Shown here in pieces: positions 30,352-39,701 of a stretch of DNA of 64,000 nucleotides. The first letter of the stretch is position 1, and each line of letters begins with the position of its first letter. The notes below the pieces were generated by a model, which saw only the letters and a program-made list of their open reading frames with translations, did not search any database and had not been told where the DNA came from. The DNA lies in assembly GCA_021157965.1 (NCBI GenBank), contig JAGGVO010000041.1, positions 62,001-126,000 of the forward strand, given 5' to 3'. This stretch comes from Candidatus Neomarinimicrobiota bacterium (lineage in GTDB: Bacteria > Fidelibacterota > Fidelibacteria > Fidelibacterales > Fidelibacteraceae). A program made the translations under genes and the position numbers.

Positions 30352-31446
30352 CTATACATCAATGATATTAAACGATCCCGGGGAGAGTGATATCCCCTGC
30401 CGTCTTAAATCACTAAGGTCTGTAGACGTAACAATTATTTCTTTCAAATTCTGAATATGATTCAGCAATTTCCGGGTATGGTCAATATCCAGTTCCGAAA
30501 ACAAGTCATCAAATAAATAGAGCGGTACAATACCACCTTTCTTTTGAATATATTTACCCTCAGCCAGCTTCATACAGACCAACCAGAATTTTTTTTCTCC
30601 CTGGGAAGCCCCGGCCTTAAGGGCCTGTTCGGACCGTTTAAATTCAACCCGGTCATAGCCGGCGCCGCGCAGGGACCTTTTTAACAAGATTTCATTTTGG
30701 ATATTTCTACTGGATTCAGTTAAAAAATCATGGATATATGCGTCGTCTGTTTCGGGAGCAGATACGGAAGATTTGTACTCAATGAATACAGGAATATCCC
30801 GTTCGTCGATAGCCCGAAAATATTCCTGTAAAAAATCGTTCAGAATAGCAAAATTATCCTTTCGGAAAATATAAAGTTCCCGGGATAAAGGAGCCAGCTG
30901 CTCGTCATAGATTTCAAGCTGGGTATCGTAAGTGAAAGACTTTTTTTCATTTTTAAGTTTAAGATACGCATTTCGTTGTTTCAGCAGCTTGGAATAGCGA
31001 ATCAGGGTGATTAAATATTCATGGGAAACCTGGGAAAAAAGCCGGTCAAAATACTGACGTTTCAATTGAGGCGTTCCGCTTGTCAGCACTGAATCTTCCG
31101 GAGACAGGACCACGGCAGGCAATTTTCCGATCCAGTCACTATACCGTTCAACGGGCGCATCATTCAGAAGCAATTTTTTTCCCAGATTCCGGACCAGGGT
31201 GAATTTAACGGTCCCCAAATTTTCCCATTTGCTTTTAATCAAAGCATGATCAGAATCCCGCATGATGGCTTCAGCGTCCCGGGACGTTCGAAAAGAGCGG
31301 GTAAGGCAACTGAAAAAGATTGCTTCAAGAACAGATGATTTTCCCGACCCGTTCGAACCGAACAGAATGTTCAGGCCGGGAGAAAAGTTAAAAGTTTGCT
31401 TCTGAAAGCAGCGAAAATGTCTGAGTGTTAAAGTCTGCAACATCAT
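30352..31446 (-). CDS. recF: DNA replication and repair protein RecF
   Basis: A 364-aa SMC-like ATPase that loads RecA at gaps. Walker A is GSNGSGKSSVLEA (about residues 34-46), the signature-like region contains GASQGEKKFW, and Walker B is LFDDLFSELD. The start is separated from dnaN by a clear terminator hairpin (31461-31486), so recF may need its own promoter or read-through. Confidence 0.93.
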   Translation of the reverse strand: MMLQTLTLRHFRCFQKQTFNFSPGLNILFGSNGSGKSSVLEAIFFSCLTRSFRTSRDAEAIMRDSDHALIKSKWENLGTVKFTLVRNLGKKLLLNDAPVERYSDWIGKLPAVVLSPEDSVLTSGTPQLKRQYFDRLFSQVSHEYLITLIRYSKLLKQRNAYLKLKNEKKSFTYDTQLEIYDEQLAPLSRELYIFRKDNFAILNDFLQEYFRAIDERDIPVFIEYKSSVSAPETDDAYIHDFLTESSRNIQNEILLKRSLRGAGYDRVEFKRSEQALKAGASQGEKKFWLVCMKLAEGKYIQKKGGIVPLYLFDDLFSELDIDHTRKLLNHIQNLKEIIVTSTDLSDLRRQGISLSPGSFNIIDV

Positions 31447-31460
31447 TAAGGAGAATATAC

Positions 31461-31486
31461 AAAAAAGGGCGGTTTCTGCCGCCCTT
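31461..31486 (-). terminator. Rho-independent terminator after dnaN
   Basis: On the minus strand an 8-bp perfect stem AAGGGCGG / CCGCCCTT (31465-31486 including a 6-nt loop) is followed by TTTTTT. It begins 10 nt after the dnaN stop codon and ends about 15 nt before recF. Confidence 0.85.
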
Positions 31487-31496
31487 CTTCTGATTC

Positions 31497-32606
31497 TTAA
31501 AGCCGGATAGGCATGAGCAAAATCAACAGGTTTTCATTTTCTGCCTGTTCTTCAGGATAGAAAAGTCCTGCTGACAAGGGCGTATTGAGAAATATTTTTG
31601 CTTTTTCCCCGTCGATATGACGGATGGCTTCCTTCAGATACTCGGCATTATACCCGATGGTTAAAGGTTCTCCTTCGTAACTGAGGGACAATTCTTCTTT
31701 TGCCGTAGAAGCCGTTTCCACATCTTCCGTCGATATGACAACCTTGTTTTCGGTGAATGTCAAGGCAATCTGGTGAGTGTTTTTGTTGGAAAAAATGGAA
31801 ATTCTTTTAATAGCCGATAAAAAGGTATCAATATCAACAAGGACCTTATTGGGATTTTTAACAGGAATCACGCTTTCATAGTCCGGAAAGCGCTCCTCGA
31901 TAATCCGTGTGTAAATAACACTCTCTTCTGTTTCCAGCATGACATGATTTTTTCCCACCTTGAAGCGCACTTCATTAACGTTTTTGATATTGGCCACGCT
32001 GACATTAAGAAATTTAACGGGAATAATCACATCCCGCTCGAGTGTGTCGTTTTCAAAATTTTCATAGGTCAGCTGGACCAGTTTGTGCCCATCTGTTGCG
32101 ACGCCCCGCAGGGAATTTTCCCGGAACTGAAAAAGCACACCATTCAGGCCTGCTTTCATTTCATCGTGACTCACACAAAAGATGGTTTTTTCAACCATTC
32201 GCTGGAGTTTTTCCGTTGAAAAAAGAATGGTCGTACTGTCATCAATCAGGGGAACACCCGAAAATTCGGCAGAGGACCGTCCGGTTATGTGATATTCTCC
32301 ACCCTGAGGCGTTTTAATTTCAATACTTTCACCATCAACACTAAACGTTAACTCGGTTTCGGGAAGTTCAGATGTAATGTCGAGAATCATGCGTCCCGGT
32401 ATAGCAATGGAACCACCTTCTTCCACGTCAGCCTTGCAGAATGTTTCCATGGTAATTTCAAGATCTGTTGCTCTTAAACGAAGTTCTCCGTCTTCAGCAG
32501 TAACAAGAATACAACTCAGGATAGGCAATGTAGAACGGATCGGGGTTACTTTTGAGACCTTCTGCAGTGATTGGTAAAGATCATTTTTAGAAACGGTAAA
32601 TTTCAT
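31497..32606 (-). CDS. dnaN: DNA polymerase III beta subunit (sliding clamp)
   Basis: A 369-aa clamp that tethers Pol III to DNA. Three clamp domains are visible: MKFTVSKNDLYQSLQKVSKV..PILSCILV, the middle domain with RGVATDGHKLVQL, and the third ending in NENLLILLMPIRL (usual end MPMR[LV]). It is the first gene of the dnaN-recF-dciA-gyrB-gyrA block, which in most genomes directly follows dnaA but here lies 13 kb from it. Confidence 0.96.
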   Translation of the reverse strand: MKFTVSKNDLYQSLQKVSKVTPIRSTLPILSCILVTAEDGELRLRATDLEITMETFCKADVEEGGSIAIPGRMILDITSELPETELTFSVDGESIEIKTPQGGEYHITGRSSAEFSGVPLIDDSTTILFSTEKLQRMVEKTIFCVSHDEMKAGLNGVLFQFRENSLRGVATDGHKLVQLTYENFENDTLERDVIIPVKFLNVSVANIKNVNEVRFKVGKNHVMLETEESVIYTRIIEERFPDYESVIPVKNPNKVLVDIDTFLSAIKRISIFSNKNTHQIALTFTENKVVISTEDVETASTAKEELSLSYEGEPLTIGYNAEYLKEAIRHIDGEKAKIFLNTPLSAGLFYPEEQAENENLLILLMPIRL

Positions 32607-32646
32607 TGTATTAATTCCTTATTCTTTTTTAAAAATTACTAATAAT

Positions 32647-32675
32647 AATATACGGGTGGAAAGTGTGAATATCAC
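32647..32675 (-). promoter_or_regulatory. Candidate dnaN promoter
   Basis: Minus strand: GTGATA, 17-nt spacer, TATATT, about 40 nt before the dnaN start. It matches 4/6 and 5/6 positions of the sigma-70 consensus. The DnaA boxes lie just upstream of it. Read by eye only. Confidence 0.3.
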
Positions 32676-32717
32676 ATGTAAAGTGAAAAAAAATAAGCTT
32701 TTTGGACGCTTGAAAAT

Positions 32718-32829
32718 TGTGGATAACTTTATTGTTCATGTGGACAAGTTTTATGAATTCAGAGGAATTTTGTAATTTTGTCAAGTTGTTCATACACATT
32801 AACATGTTATTAACAGGAGATGTGGATAA
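32718..32829 (+). other. DnaA-box cluster upstream of dnaN
   Basis: Two perfect boxes, TGTGGATAA at 32718-32726 and 32821-32829, plus one with a single mismatch (TGTGGACAA, 32739-32747). All are in one orientation, in an AT-rich 223-nt gap between surA and dnaN. The box at 32821 abuts the stop codon of the surA-like gene. The site could regulate dnaN, titrate DnaA, or be part of a split origin. Confidence 0.75.
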
Positions 32830-34116
32830 CTATCTTTTGATTTCAACATAGAACTTTTTATAAAGAGAATCCAGCCAACGATTCCAGGCTTCCTGTTTTT
32901 TTTGTGATGCAGCCATGTTTTCCAAAATATTATAATGGGTTTCCAATGTGATTCTTTCAGAAGGCTTCCGCTTATTAAGCTTCAGTATATGATAACCAAA
33001 AGAAGTTTGAAAAGGTTTGGAAATTTCCCCTTCTTTCATTGTATCCACAACCGATTTAAATTCTTCAATCTGCAGTGTGTTAACAGGAAATTCTCCCAAA
33101 TGCCCTTTATTGGTTTCAACATCAGGATCTTCGCTGTACCGAAGAGCAAAATCCTCAAAACCCCCACCAGAAAGGATTGAATCGCGGATTGTGGACAACA
33201 TGTGGATAGTTCTGGCGTTATCTGTTTCATCCTTCTTGATTTCAAAAAGGATATGTGCCGGGTTTACCAATTCTCCCCGCCGTTCTACCAGTTTTATCAG
33301 GTGAAGGCCGAACTGAGTTTCCACAATATCTGAAATCTCGCCTTCTTTCAGAGAAAAAGCGGTTTTTTCGAAATTGGGAACAAAAGTACCTTTAGGTGAA
33401 AAACCCAATTCTCCTCCATTAGCGGCTGAGGGACGGTCGGCAGAAAATTCACGGGCCGCTTCGTCGAAAGAAATTTCTCCGGACAGGATTCGTTCTCTTA
33501 AGGCCTTTAACTCTTCACGTTTTTGGTTCACTTTATCTTCTGAGGGGTTCGGAATCATCAAAATATGGCTGATATCGACCCGTTCCGGAATATCAGGTAT
33601 AGAATCCCGGTTTTCTTTATAGAAAGACACCACTTCCGGGCGACTGACGCTTATGTTGCCGAAACGCTCATTCTGAATTTGTTGTACGATCAAAGAACTT
33701 TTCACACGATCATATAGGAATTCGCGGATTTTTCTCATGGGCAGATTGAAAGCCTTTTCAATTTGTTCTTCTGATCCAAAGACATCCATATACTGCTGAA
33801 GCTGCTGATCCAGAGACGTTTGAATATCCCTTTCCCGGACAACAATGGAATCTTCTTCGGCCTGAAGAAGGATTATTTCCATGTTGATTAATTCATGCAG
33901 CGCATCATTTTGCATGGACATAAAATCGTTATCAGTCATGGAGGATGGATTCGCGCCGGAAGAGCGCAGCATTTCTATGGTAAGCTGCTGCACATCAGAG
34001 TATAAAATAATTTCCTGTCCCACAATCGCTGCGATACCGTCTACCAGTTGCTGGGCGTTCAGAGGAAAGAGCCCGAACAGTATGAAAAGAATTCCTTTAC
34101 TTAAGTACTTCAACAT
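32830..34116 (-). CDS. surA: SurA-like periplasmic peptidyl-prolyl isomerase/chaperone
   Basis: A 428-aa exported protein. The signal peptide ends LFPLNA followed by QQLVDG. An N-terminal SurA chaperone region (VDGIAAIVGQEIILYSDV) precedes two parvulin domains: ISHILMIPNP...GGELGFSPKGTFVPNFE...GLHLIKL and PAHILFEIK...KGHLGEFP...SFGYHILKL. It helps outer-membrane proteins fold, which fits a genome with a 2041-aa SprA barrel. The start overlaps the preceding parvulin-like gene by 20 nt. Confidence 0.93.
   Translation of the reverse strand: MLKYLSKGILFILFGLFPLNAQQLVDGIAAIVGQEIILYSDVQQLTIEMLRSSGANPSSMTDNDFMSMQNDALHELINMEIILLQAEEDSIVVRERDIQTSLDQQLQQYMDVFGSEEQIEKAFNLPMRKIREFLYDRVKSSLIVQQIQNERFGNISVSRPEVVSFYKENRDSIPDIPERVDISHILMIPNPSEDKVNQKREELKALRERILSGEISFDEAAREFSADRPSAANGGELGFSPKGTFVPNFEKTAFSLKEGEISDIVETQFGLHLIKLVERRGELVNPAHILFEIKKDETDNARTIHMLSTIRDSILSGGGFEDFALRYSEDPDVETNKGHLGEFPVNTLQIEEFKSVVDTMKEGEISKPFQTSFGYHILKLNKRKPSERITLETHYNILENMAASQKKQEAWNRWLDSLYKKFYVEIKR
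33190..33209 (+). repeat. Tandem DnaA-box-like pair inside surA, shared with the dnaA origin
   Basis: TGTGGACAACATGTGGATA (33190-33208) is identical over 19 nt to 45586-45604 in the dnaA upstream region. Each copy contains two near-consensus DnaA boxes 11 nt apart. Here it lies within the surA coding frame. Confidence 0.6.
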
Positions 34117-34885
34117 GTGATTTTTTCCTGAGTTTATGAATAAGGGCAGTGTATGCCCGGTTGTATTTCATGATGCCGATTTCCTGGCGGATCTCTTCGC
34201 GAACTTCCGAGATAGGAAGGTAGGACTCCGGTGGAAAGGTTTCAACGATTTCAAAAACAAAGTACGCATTTTCGTGAGAAAAAGGTTCCGATATTTTCTG
34301 CGGTCGGCCCGAAAAGAAAATCTTTCTGATTTTGGGAGTAACAGTATTCTCTTTTACAAATCGCGTATTGATCAAATGGTTTTTTTTTATTTCCTGGACG
34401 GCGTCGGGATTATTGCGAAGAAGGGTAAGGTAAGCATCACGGGCGCCATCCGGTGTTTCAAATGTATAGACATTCACTTTATGGGTAAGTACTGCCACTC
34501 TGAACTGTTCTCGGTTTTGAAAATAGTATTCATTAATCTCTTGGTCGTCAGCGCTCAACTGGTCTCCCAGTTCCATTTGAAGGTATTGGTTGGCAACCAA
34601 CTGTTTCTGATATTGAAGGAGCTGGTTTTTCACTTCCGGGTTTTTATCCAGTTTCCGTTTCACACCTTCCTGGTATAAAAGTTCAGTGGTAACCCAGTTT
34701 TCAATCAGCAGGGTTCTTTCCGTTTCCAAAGAAGATTCGGGCCCTGTTATGGTGGGAATCAGGTTCAGGTTTTCTTCGGTCAGGTAGGATTTGTTTACCC
34801 GGGCCAGTGCGTGAGACGGCTCCTTTTCAGTACAGGAGGTAATCAGCAGGCTCGAAACCAGCACCCAGAGCAATTTATTTTTCAT
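34097..34885 (-). CDS. Lipoprotein with SurA/PrsA-like N-domain, parvulin domain degenerate
   Basis: A 262-aa protein with a lipobox (LVSSLLITSC), so a probable outer- or inner-membrane lipoprotein. The helical body (LLIENWVTTELLYQEGVKRKLDKNPEVKNQLLQYQKQLVANQYL) resembles the chaperone domain of PrsA/SurA. The C-terminal half has a parvulin-like layout (ISEPFSHENAYFVFEIVE) without the full active-site set. The ATG at 34885 overlaps the preceding PPIase gene stop by 11 nt. It lies between two clear parvulins and is probably a third member of an OMP-folding set. Confidence 0.75.
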   Translation of the reverse strand: MKNKLLWVLVSSLLITSCTEKEPSHALARVNKSYLTEENLNLIPTITGPESSLETERTLLIENWVTTELLYQEGVKRKLDKNPEVKNQLLQYQKQLVANQYLQMELGDQLSADDQEINEYYFQNREQFRVAVLTHKVNVYTFETPDGARDAYLTLLRNNPDAVQEIKKNHLINTRFVKENTVTPKIRKIFFSGRPQKISEPFSHENAYFVFEIVETFPPESYLPISEVREEIRQEIGIMKYNRAYTALIHKLRKKSHVEVLK

Positions 34886-36557
34886 ACAGAGGATTGATTT
34901 GTACATCATATTTTTCATAAAGGGTTTTAAAGGCATTCTCTTTGGCCTCGGCCCGCTTGTCCCGGATATAGTCCTGAACGACTTTCTTTTTTATCTGGTC
35001 GTAGGCCATGGGGGCCTCAGGATAAAATTCAATTACCTGAATGATGGAATACCGTTTATCTTTAAGGGGTATGGGCTCCGAAAGTTCTCCCGGCTTCATC
35101 TCAAAGGCCTTTCGGCCCATTTCACCATATTGTCCCTTGTAAAAGGGATCCAGTAAGCCCCGGTTCCGTTTCCCGACAGGGCGTTCGGTGTATTTTTCCG
35201 CAAGGCCGGCAAAATCGGTCCCCGCTTTTAATTTTTTGTGGATTTCACGGGCAAGGGTGCTGTCTGAAACAAGAATTTCCTGAACGTGCACTCGTTCCGG
35301 CATCATATAGTTTGATTTGTGCCGGACATAATACCGGGCAAGGTCTTCATCCGTTGGCTCCAGATCTTCGTAAATAACCACACTATAGTAATATGCATGT
35401 GCTGTCCGGAGGATATAGCGATTGATTTTTCTTTGAAAGTCTTCGTTTTTCACCACATCCAATCTGGACCCGGTGCGGACAAGCAGGTCGAGAATATGGT
35501 TATCCTGAACGAAATCCGTCAGATCTTCTGCCGATTTAAAGCGTGGGATTTTTTCATGGTCTAGAAAAAAGGCCATATAATCCACAACCCAGTTTTTGTC
35601 GACCTTCACGCCGGGGTATTCGGCAAGGAGGAAAGTGTCGGGCATATCAAGCAGTGTTTTAAAGACATTTCCTTTTTGAGACATCATGGAATCAAAGACA
35701 GTGTAAAAAGATTCTATTGCTTCAGGGTAAAACGTGATGGGATTTTCTTGTGTCAGTGAATCGATGTATTCCCGTTGTCGTTCGATAAATCGTTCCGGCC
35801 ATAATTTCCGGGCTAAAATTTTCAGGCGCGGCATTTCTTCTTCGCGGGATTTGACGGCAAGGGAACGCTCCTGTTTCGGGTAGATGATATGGTATCCATA
35901 GGATGTTTTGAAAGGTGGACTGATCTGGCCGGTTTTTGTTGCAAACAGAGCACTGTCGAAGACAGCAATCATCTGACCGGCCTTGATCCATCCCAGGTTA
36001 CCGCCCTTGTTTCGAGTGGCCGGGTCTTCGGAATATTCTGTCGCCAGGGATTCAAAATTTTCCGGATTGACCCGCCGGCGGATCTGATTAATAAGCACAA
36101 AGGCCTCTTTGTCCGTTCTTTTAGTCTCCGGATTTTGGGGATTCTTGTAAGTTATGAGAATATGGCAGGTTAATTTTTGGGCTTTTATACGGTTGTACAA
36201 TTCATCATAGGTTTCATCATCGACCAGCTGTTTAAACACCTCGTGGTCATACAAGGCCTGGGCGTATTCACGGGCTTTTTTAACCTGGATTTTGTATTTC
36301 AACCGGTAATCGTCAAAGCGCCCCGTTTCCTTAAGGTACTTTGTTGCCAGGATCATGTTGATATAATCGTTGACCCGCTCTTTCACCACGTTGGCCGAGA
36401 CGCTCCTGAGGTAGTCGGCGGAATAGTAATCTGCCAATTCATCCAGGGTATATTTTTCACCATCCACATAGGCAATGGTTTGATCATCAAATTTTTTTTC
36501 ACAGGATGTTACCATCAAGAGCAGTATGAGAAAAAACAGAAATAACCGATGTTTCAT
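34875..36557 (-). CDS. Two-domain parvulin-type peptidyl-prolyl isomerase lipoprotein
   Basis: A 560-aa lipoprotein (lipobox LLLMVTSC, Cys at residue 19). The first parvulin domain (CHILITYKNPQ...GGNLGWIKAGQMIAVFDSALF...SYGYHIIYP) is at about residues 125-230. A helical middle follows, then a second domain (VHVQEILVSDSTLA...NRGLLDPFYKGQYGEMGRKAFEM). It likely acts in periplasmic folding of secreted and outer-membrane proteins. The gene is 15 nt downstream of mfd. Confidence 0.9.
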   Translation of the reverse strand: MKHRLFLFFLILLLMVTSCEKKFDDQTIAYVDGEKYTLDELADYYSADYLRSVSANVVKERVNDYINMILATKYLKETGRFDDYRLKYKIQVKKAREYAQALYDHEVFKQLVDDETYDELYNRIKAQKLTCHILITYKNPQNPETKRTDKEAFVLINQIRRRVNPENFESLATEYSEDPATRNKGGNLGWIKAGQMIAVFDSALFATKTGQISPPFKTSYGYHIIYPKQERSLAVKSREEEMPRLKILARKLWPERFIERQREYIDSLTQENPITFYPEAIESFYTVFDSMMSQKGNVFKTLLDMPDTFLLAEYPGVKVDKNWVVDYMAFFLDHEKIPRFKSAEDLTDFVQDNHILDLLVRTGSRLDVVKNEDFQRKINRYILRTAHAYYYSVVIYEDLEPTDEDLARYYVRHKSNYMMPERVHVQEILVSDSTLAREIHKKLKAGTDFAGLAEKYTERPVGKRNRGLLDPFYKGQYGEMGRKAFEMKPGELSEPIPLKDKRYSIIQVIEFYPEAPMAYDQIKKKVVQDYIRDKRAEAKENAFKTLYEKYDVQINPLYEK

Positions 36558-36572
36558 TGAATCTCCCGTATT

Positions 36573-39500
36573 TTAAAACTCAAATTTATTTTTATTCGTT
36601 ACCGATTCCAACAGCATTTTCAGGACCTCCGGTTCTTTCCCATTATCCAAATAAATGCGGACAGAAAAGTTCCCCTTTGTATGAAATGAGTGGGAAATGT
36701 TGAGATCTTTAAGATGGGGGATGATAGCGAGGGCAATCTTTTGAAGTGTTTCGTGGGGAATGTCGGGATTGAAAACCAGACTTGTGTATTTATGGTGTTG
36801 TGTAATTGCCACTATACCCAGGCGCCGGGCAAGAAGGTACAGACTTCTGAGTTGAAGGAGGTTTACGGCTTCCCTTGGAGGCGGGCCGAAGCGGTCTGTC
36901 AGCTCTTTGTGAAGCATTCGAAGATCTTCTGAATTTTCAGCGGCGGCAACGGATTGATACAACTCCAGTCGGATTGTGCCCGAAGGAATGTATGTCTCCG
37001 GCAGAAAAGCCCGAATGGGCAGAGAGATGTCAGGTTGTGTTTTAAGGGGAGATTTGCGCCGCGTTCGCAATTCAATTTCATCTGTGAGCAATTTCATGAA
37101 ATAACTGTACCCCACTTGGTCGATGTGTCCGCTTTGTTCCGTTCCAAAGAGATTTCCGGCCCCCCGCAGCTCGAGATCCCGCAAGGCAATATGATAGCCG
37201 GATCCCAGATCGGTATAGTATTCCAAGGCCTTTAACCGCTGCATGGCTTCCGTGTTGATGTGTCGGTGCCGTGGAATGACCAGATACGCATAAGCTTTTC
37301 GAAAAGAACGCCCGACCCGCCCGCGAAGTTGATACAGCTGAGATAAGCCAAAGCGGTGTGCATTCATGACAATCAGCGTATTGGCATTGGGGATGTCGAT
37401 TCCCGATTCGATGATGGTTGTACTTACAAGGATATCATACTTGTGGTGATGGAAGTCAATCAGCTGGTTTTCAAGGGTTTTGCCGGTTAATTGTCCATGG
37501 GCAAAACGGATTTTTGCCTCGGGAACCAGCAACTCCAGATTGCGGGTAAGTGCCGCCAGTTCGCGAATATTGTTTTCCACCACAAGGATTTGTCCGCCCC
37601 TTTTAAGTTCATCCCGGAGGACCTGCCGGATGAGAGCCGAATCCCAGTGAATGATTTTTGTATAGATGGGTATCCGTTCCTTGGGCGGTGTGTCAATGCG
37701 GAGAATGTCCCTGATTCCGGACAGGGAAAGCTGAAGCGTTCGGGGAATTGGGGTGGCGCTCAGGGCCAGAACATCCACGTTGGCTCTTATCGATTGAATT
37801 TTCTCTTTATGCCGGACCCCAAAGCGATGTTCTTCGTCTATGATAAGAAGCCCTAAATTATTAAAAAACAATTTATTAGAAAGGATTCGGTGTGTTCCGA
37901 TAAGAATATCAGTCTTGCCTTGAACAACGGATTCGCGAATGGTTTTAAATTCCCGTTCTGTACGAAAGCGATTCAGGATATCGACAGACACGCCCATGGG
38001 TGAAAGGCGCTCCCGAAAAGTTTCGTAATGCTGGATGGATAGAATGGTTGTGGGCACCAGGACGGCAACCTGATAACCTGAAATAACAGCCCTGAAAGCC
38101 GCCCGGATTGCCACTTCTGTTTTTCCGAAGCCGACATCGCCGCAGATCAACCGATCCATAATGACGGGTTTTGCCATGTCTTCTTTAACTGTTTTTATGG
38201 CAAAGTCCTGATCGCGGGTTTCAGACCAGGGAAAGGAAAGGGTCAACTCACTCTCTGAAGCCGGCTCACCTTCCATGGCGAATCCCTGTTTGGAGACTCT
38301 TTTACGGTACAACTTCAGCAGTTCATCCGCCATGTGAACCACGCTTTTTTTGACCCGCTGTTTTTTAGGTTCCCATGTTTTCCGTTTAAGGGAGTCGGGA
38401 CGTGGCGGATGTGCGTGAGCCTCCGAGAAGCGGTAAATTTTGTCAATGTGTCTTACCGGCAGATAGACCCGGTCTTCATGGTCGTACTCAAGAATTAACT
38501 GTTCATCCCCGTCGGCAAAGCGGGTACCAAGGTAAATACCGATACCATAATCCACATGGATCACGGCGTCTCCGTACTTCAGAACATCCCGCCGGGGCAC
38601 CCGTTCCACATCGGGAATAAAGGGTGCGTCGGGGTTGAAAAGATGTTCTTTCTGAAAAAAATAATTATCGTTAATAAAAGCAGCTCTGATATCTTTTAAA
38701 AGAAAAGAATCAGGAAGACTTCCGCGAATGAAGCGGACGTTGTTTTCAGACTCGAGAAGATCTTTCAACTGATCTTTCAAAAGTGTGCTTTGCCAGAAGA
38801 TGTAAACAGTATTCAGGTTCTGAACAAATTGGAGGATTTTAGAATCGCGTGACAGATCGGCCAGAAAGGGTGGCAGGGAAAGAACCTTAAAGGATTCTTC
38901 ATCTGAAACGGATGAAAAGGTAATGGATAAAAGGGAATATTTTTGGAGGAAAGGCAGGGCAGAAAAATTCATGAGAACGCACTTTTCGGTCAATTGGGTG
39001 ACAAAGGGGGAGCGGGGAGAAAAGGAAGCAGAAGAGGGAAAAAGCCGAAGGTGTTTTTCCTCTTTGACAGAGAGTTGGGAATCGGGATTGAAAGCACGGA
39101 TTGATTCAAGCGTATCTCCAAAAAATTCCAGCCTGCAAGGTAAGGGTGAGCCGTAGGGATACACATCGACGATACCGCCACGGACGCAGAATTCTCCAGG
39201 ATGTTCCACCAGCTCGGTCCGTTCATATCCCATCTTTGACAGGCGGTGGACAAGCCAGCTAAAAGAAACAGATTGGTCTTCAAACAGCGAGAGACTTGGA
39301 ATCGTGGGAGCGGCGGGATTTTGTACAGAGTGTTTCAGGAGATCTGGAGAGGTGATAATGCAGGAGAGCTTGTTTTGGGTAAGAAGAGAAGCGTAGTGGG
39401 CAAAATGATTTTCAAAACGGGCGGTGTTATAGAGTTCCGTGCCGTAATCATAAAAAGGGAGCCAGGCAACGGTCTCTTCGGGGAAAAAGGAAAGGCAGGC

Positions 39501-39701
39501 TTCCAGCATTTTTTCAGATTTCCGTTCGGTATCGACAAGTAAAACCGGAAAGAGGCCATCCTCCAGAAAAGCCCGAGAAAGTAAGGCAATAAATGAGGTA
39601 ATCTGAGATTCTGCTCGTATTTGTTTATCATGAATCAAGCGGTTCAACAGCGCCGTATAGGACGGTGTTTTCCGGAATGTATTTATCAGAGTCTTATCCA
39701 T
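36573..39701 (-). CDS. mfd: Transcription-repair coupling factor
   Basis: Mfd removes stalled RNA polymerase and recruits UvrA. The 1042-aa protein, slightly shorter than the usual ~1150, has an N-terminal UvrB-like module, the RNAP-interacting domain (GDAVIHVDYGIGIYLGTRF, VYLPVRHIDKIYRF), Walker A GDVGFGKTEVAIRAAFR, DEEHRFGV, SATPIPRTLQL, the motif VI region QLRGRVGRS, and the C-terminal TRCF domain. The ATG lies one base after a parS site that fills the 16-nt gap to mnmG. Confidence 0.96.
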   Translation of the reverse strand: MDKTLINTFRKTPSYTALLNRLIHDKQIRAESQITSFIALLSRAFLEDGLFPVLLVDTERKSEKMLEACLSFFPEETVAWLPFYDYGTELYNTARFENHFAHYASLLTQNKLSCIITSPDLLKHSVQNPAAPTIPSLSLFEDQSVSFSWLVHRLSKMGYERTELVEHPGEFCVRGGIVDVYPYGSPLPCRLEFFGDTLESIRAFNPDSQLSVKEEKHLRLFPSSASFSPRSPFVTQLTEKCVLMNFSALPFLQKYSLLSITFSSVSDEESFKVLSLPPFLADLSRDSKILQFVQNLNTVYIFWQSTLLKDQLKDLLESENNVRFIRGSLPDSFLLKDIRAAFINDNYFFQKEHLFNPDAPFIPDVERVPRRDVLKYGDAVIHVDYGIGIYLGTRFADGDEQLILEYDHEDRVYLPVRHIDKIYRFSEAHAHPPRPDSLKRKTWEPKKQRVKKSVVHMADELLKLYRKRVSKQGFAMEGEPASESELTLSFPWSETRDQDFAIKTVKEDMAKPVIMDRLICGDVGFGKTEVAIRAAFRAVISGYQVAVLVPTTILSIQHYETFRERLSPMGVSVDILNRFRTEREFKTIRESVVQGKTDILIGTHRILSNKLFFNNLGLLIIDEEHRFGVRHKEKIQSIRANVDVLALSATPIPRTLQLSLSGIRDILRIDTPPKERIPIYTKIIHWDSALIRQVLRDELKRGGQILVVENNIRELAALTRNLELLVPEAKIRFAHGQLTGKTLENQLIDFHHHKYDILVSTTIIESGIDIPNANTLIVMNAHRFGLSQLYQLRGRVGRSFRKAYAYLVIPRHRHINTEAMQRLKALEYYTDLGSGYHIALRDLELRGAGNLFGTEQSGHIDQVGYSYFMKLLTDEIELRTRRKSPLKTQPDISLPIRAFLPETYIPSGTIRLELYQSVAAAENSEDLRMLHKELTDRFGPPPREAVNLLQLRSLYLLARRLGIVAITQHHKYTSLVFNPDIPHETLQKIALAIIPHLKDLNISHSFHTKGNFSVRIYLDNGKEPEVLKMLLESVTNKNKFEF

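Noticed and set aside
32756-32784. TTGACA (minus strand, 32784-32779) as the dnaN promoter -35
   Set aside because: The hexamer at 17-nt spacing (TGAATT) matches -10 poorly. The GTGATA/TATATT pair closer to dnaN is better.
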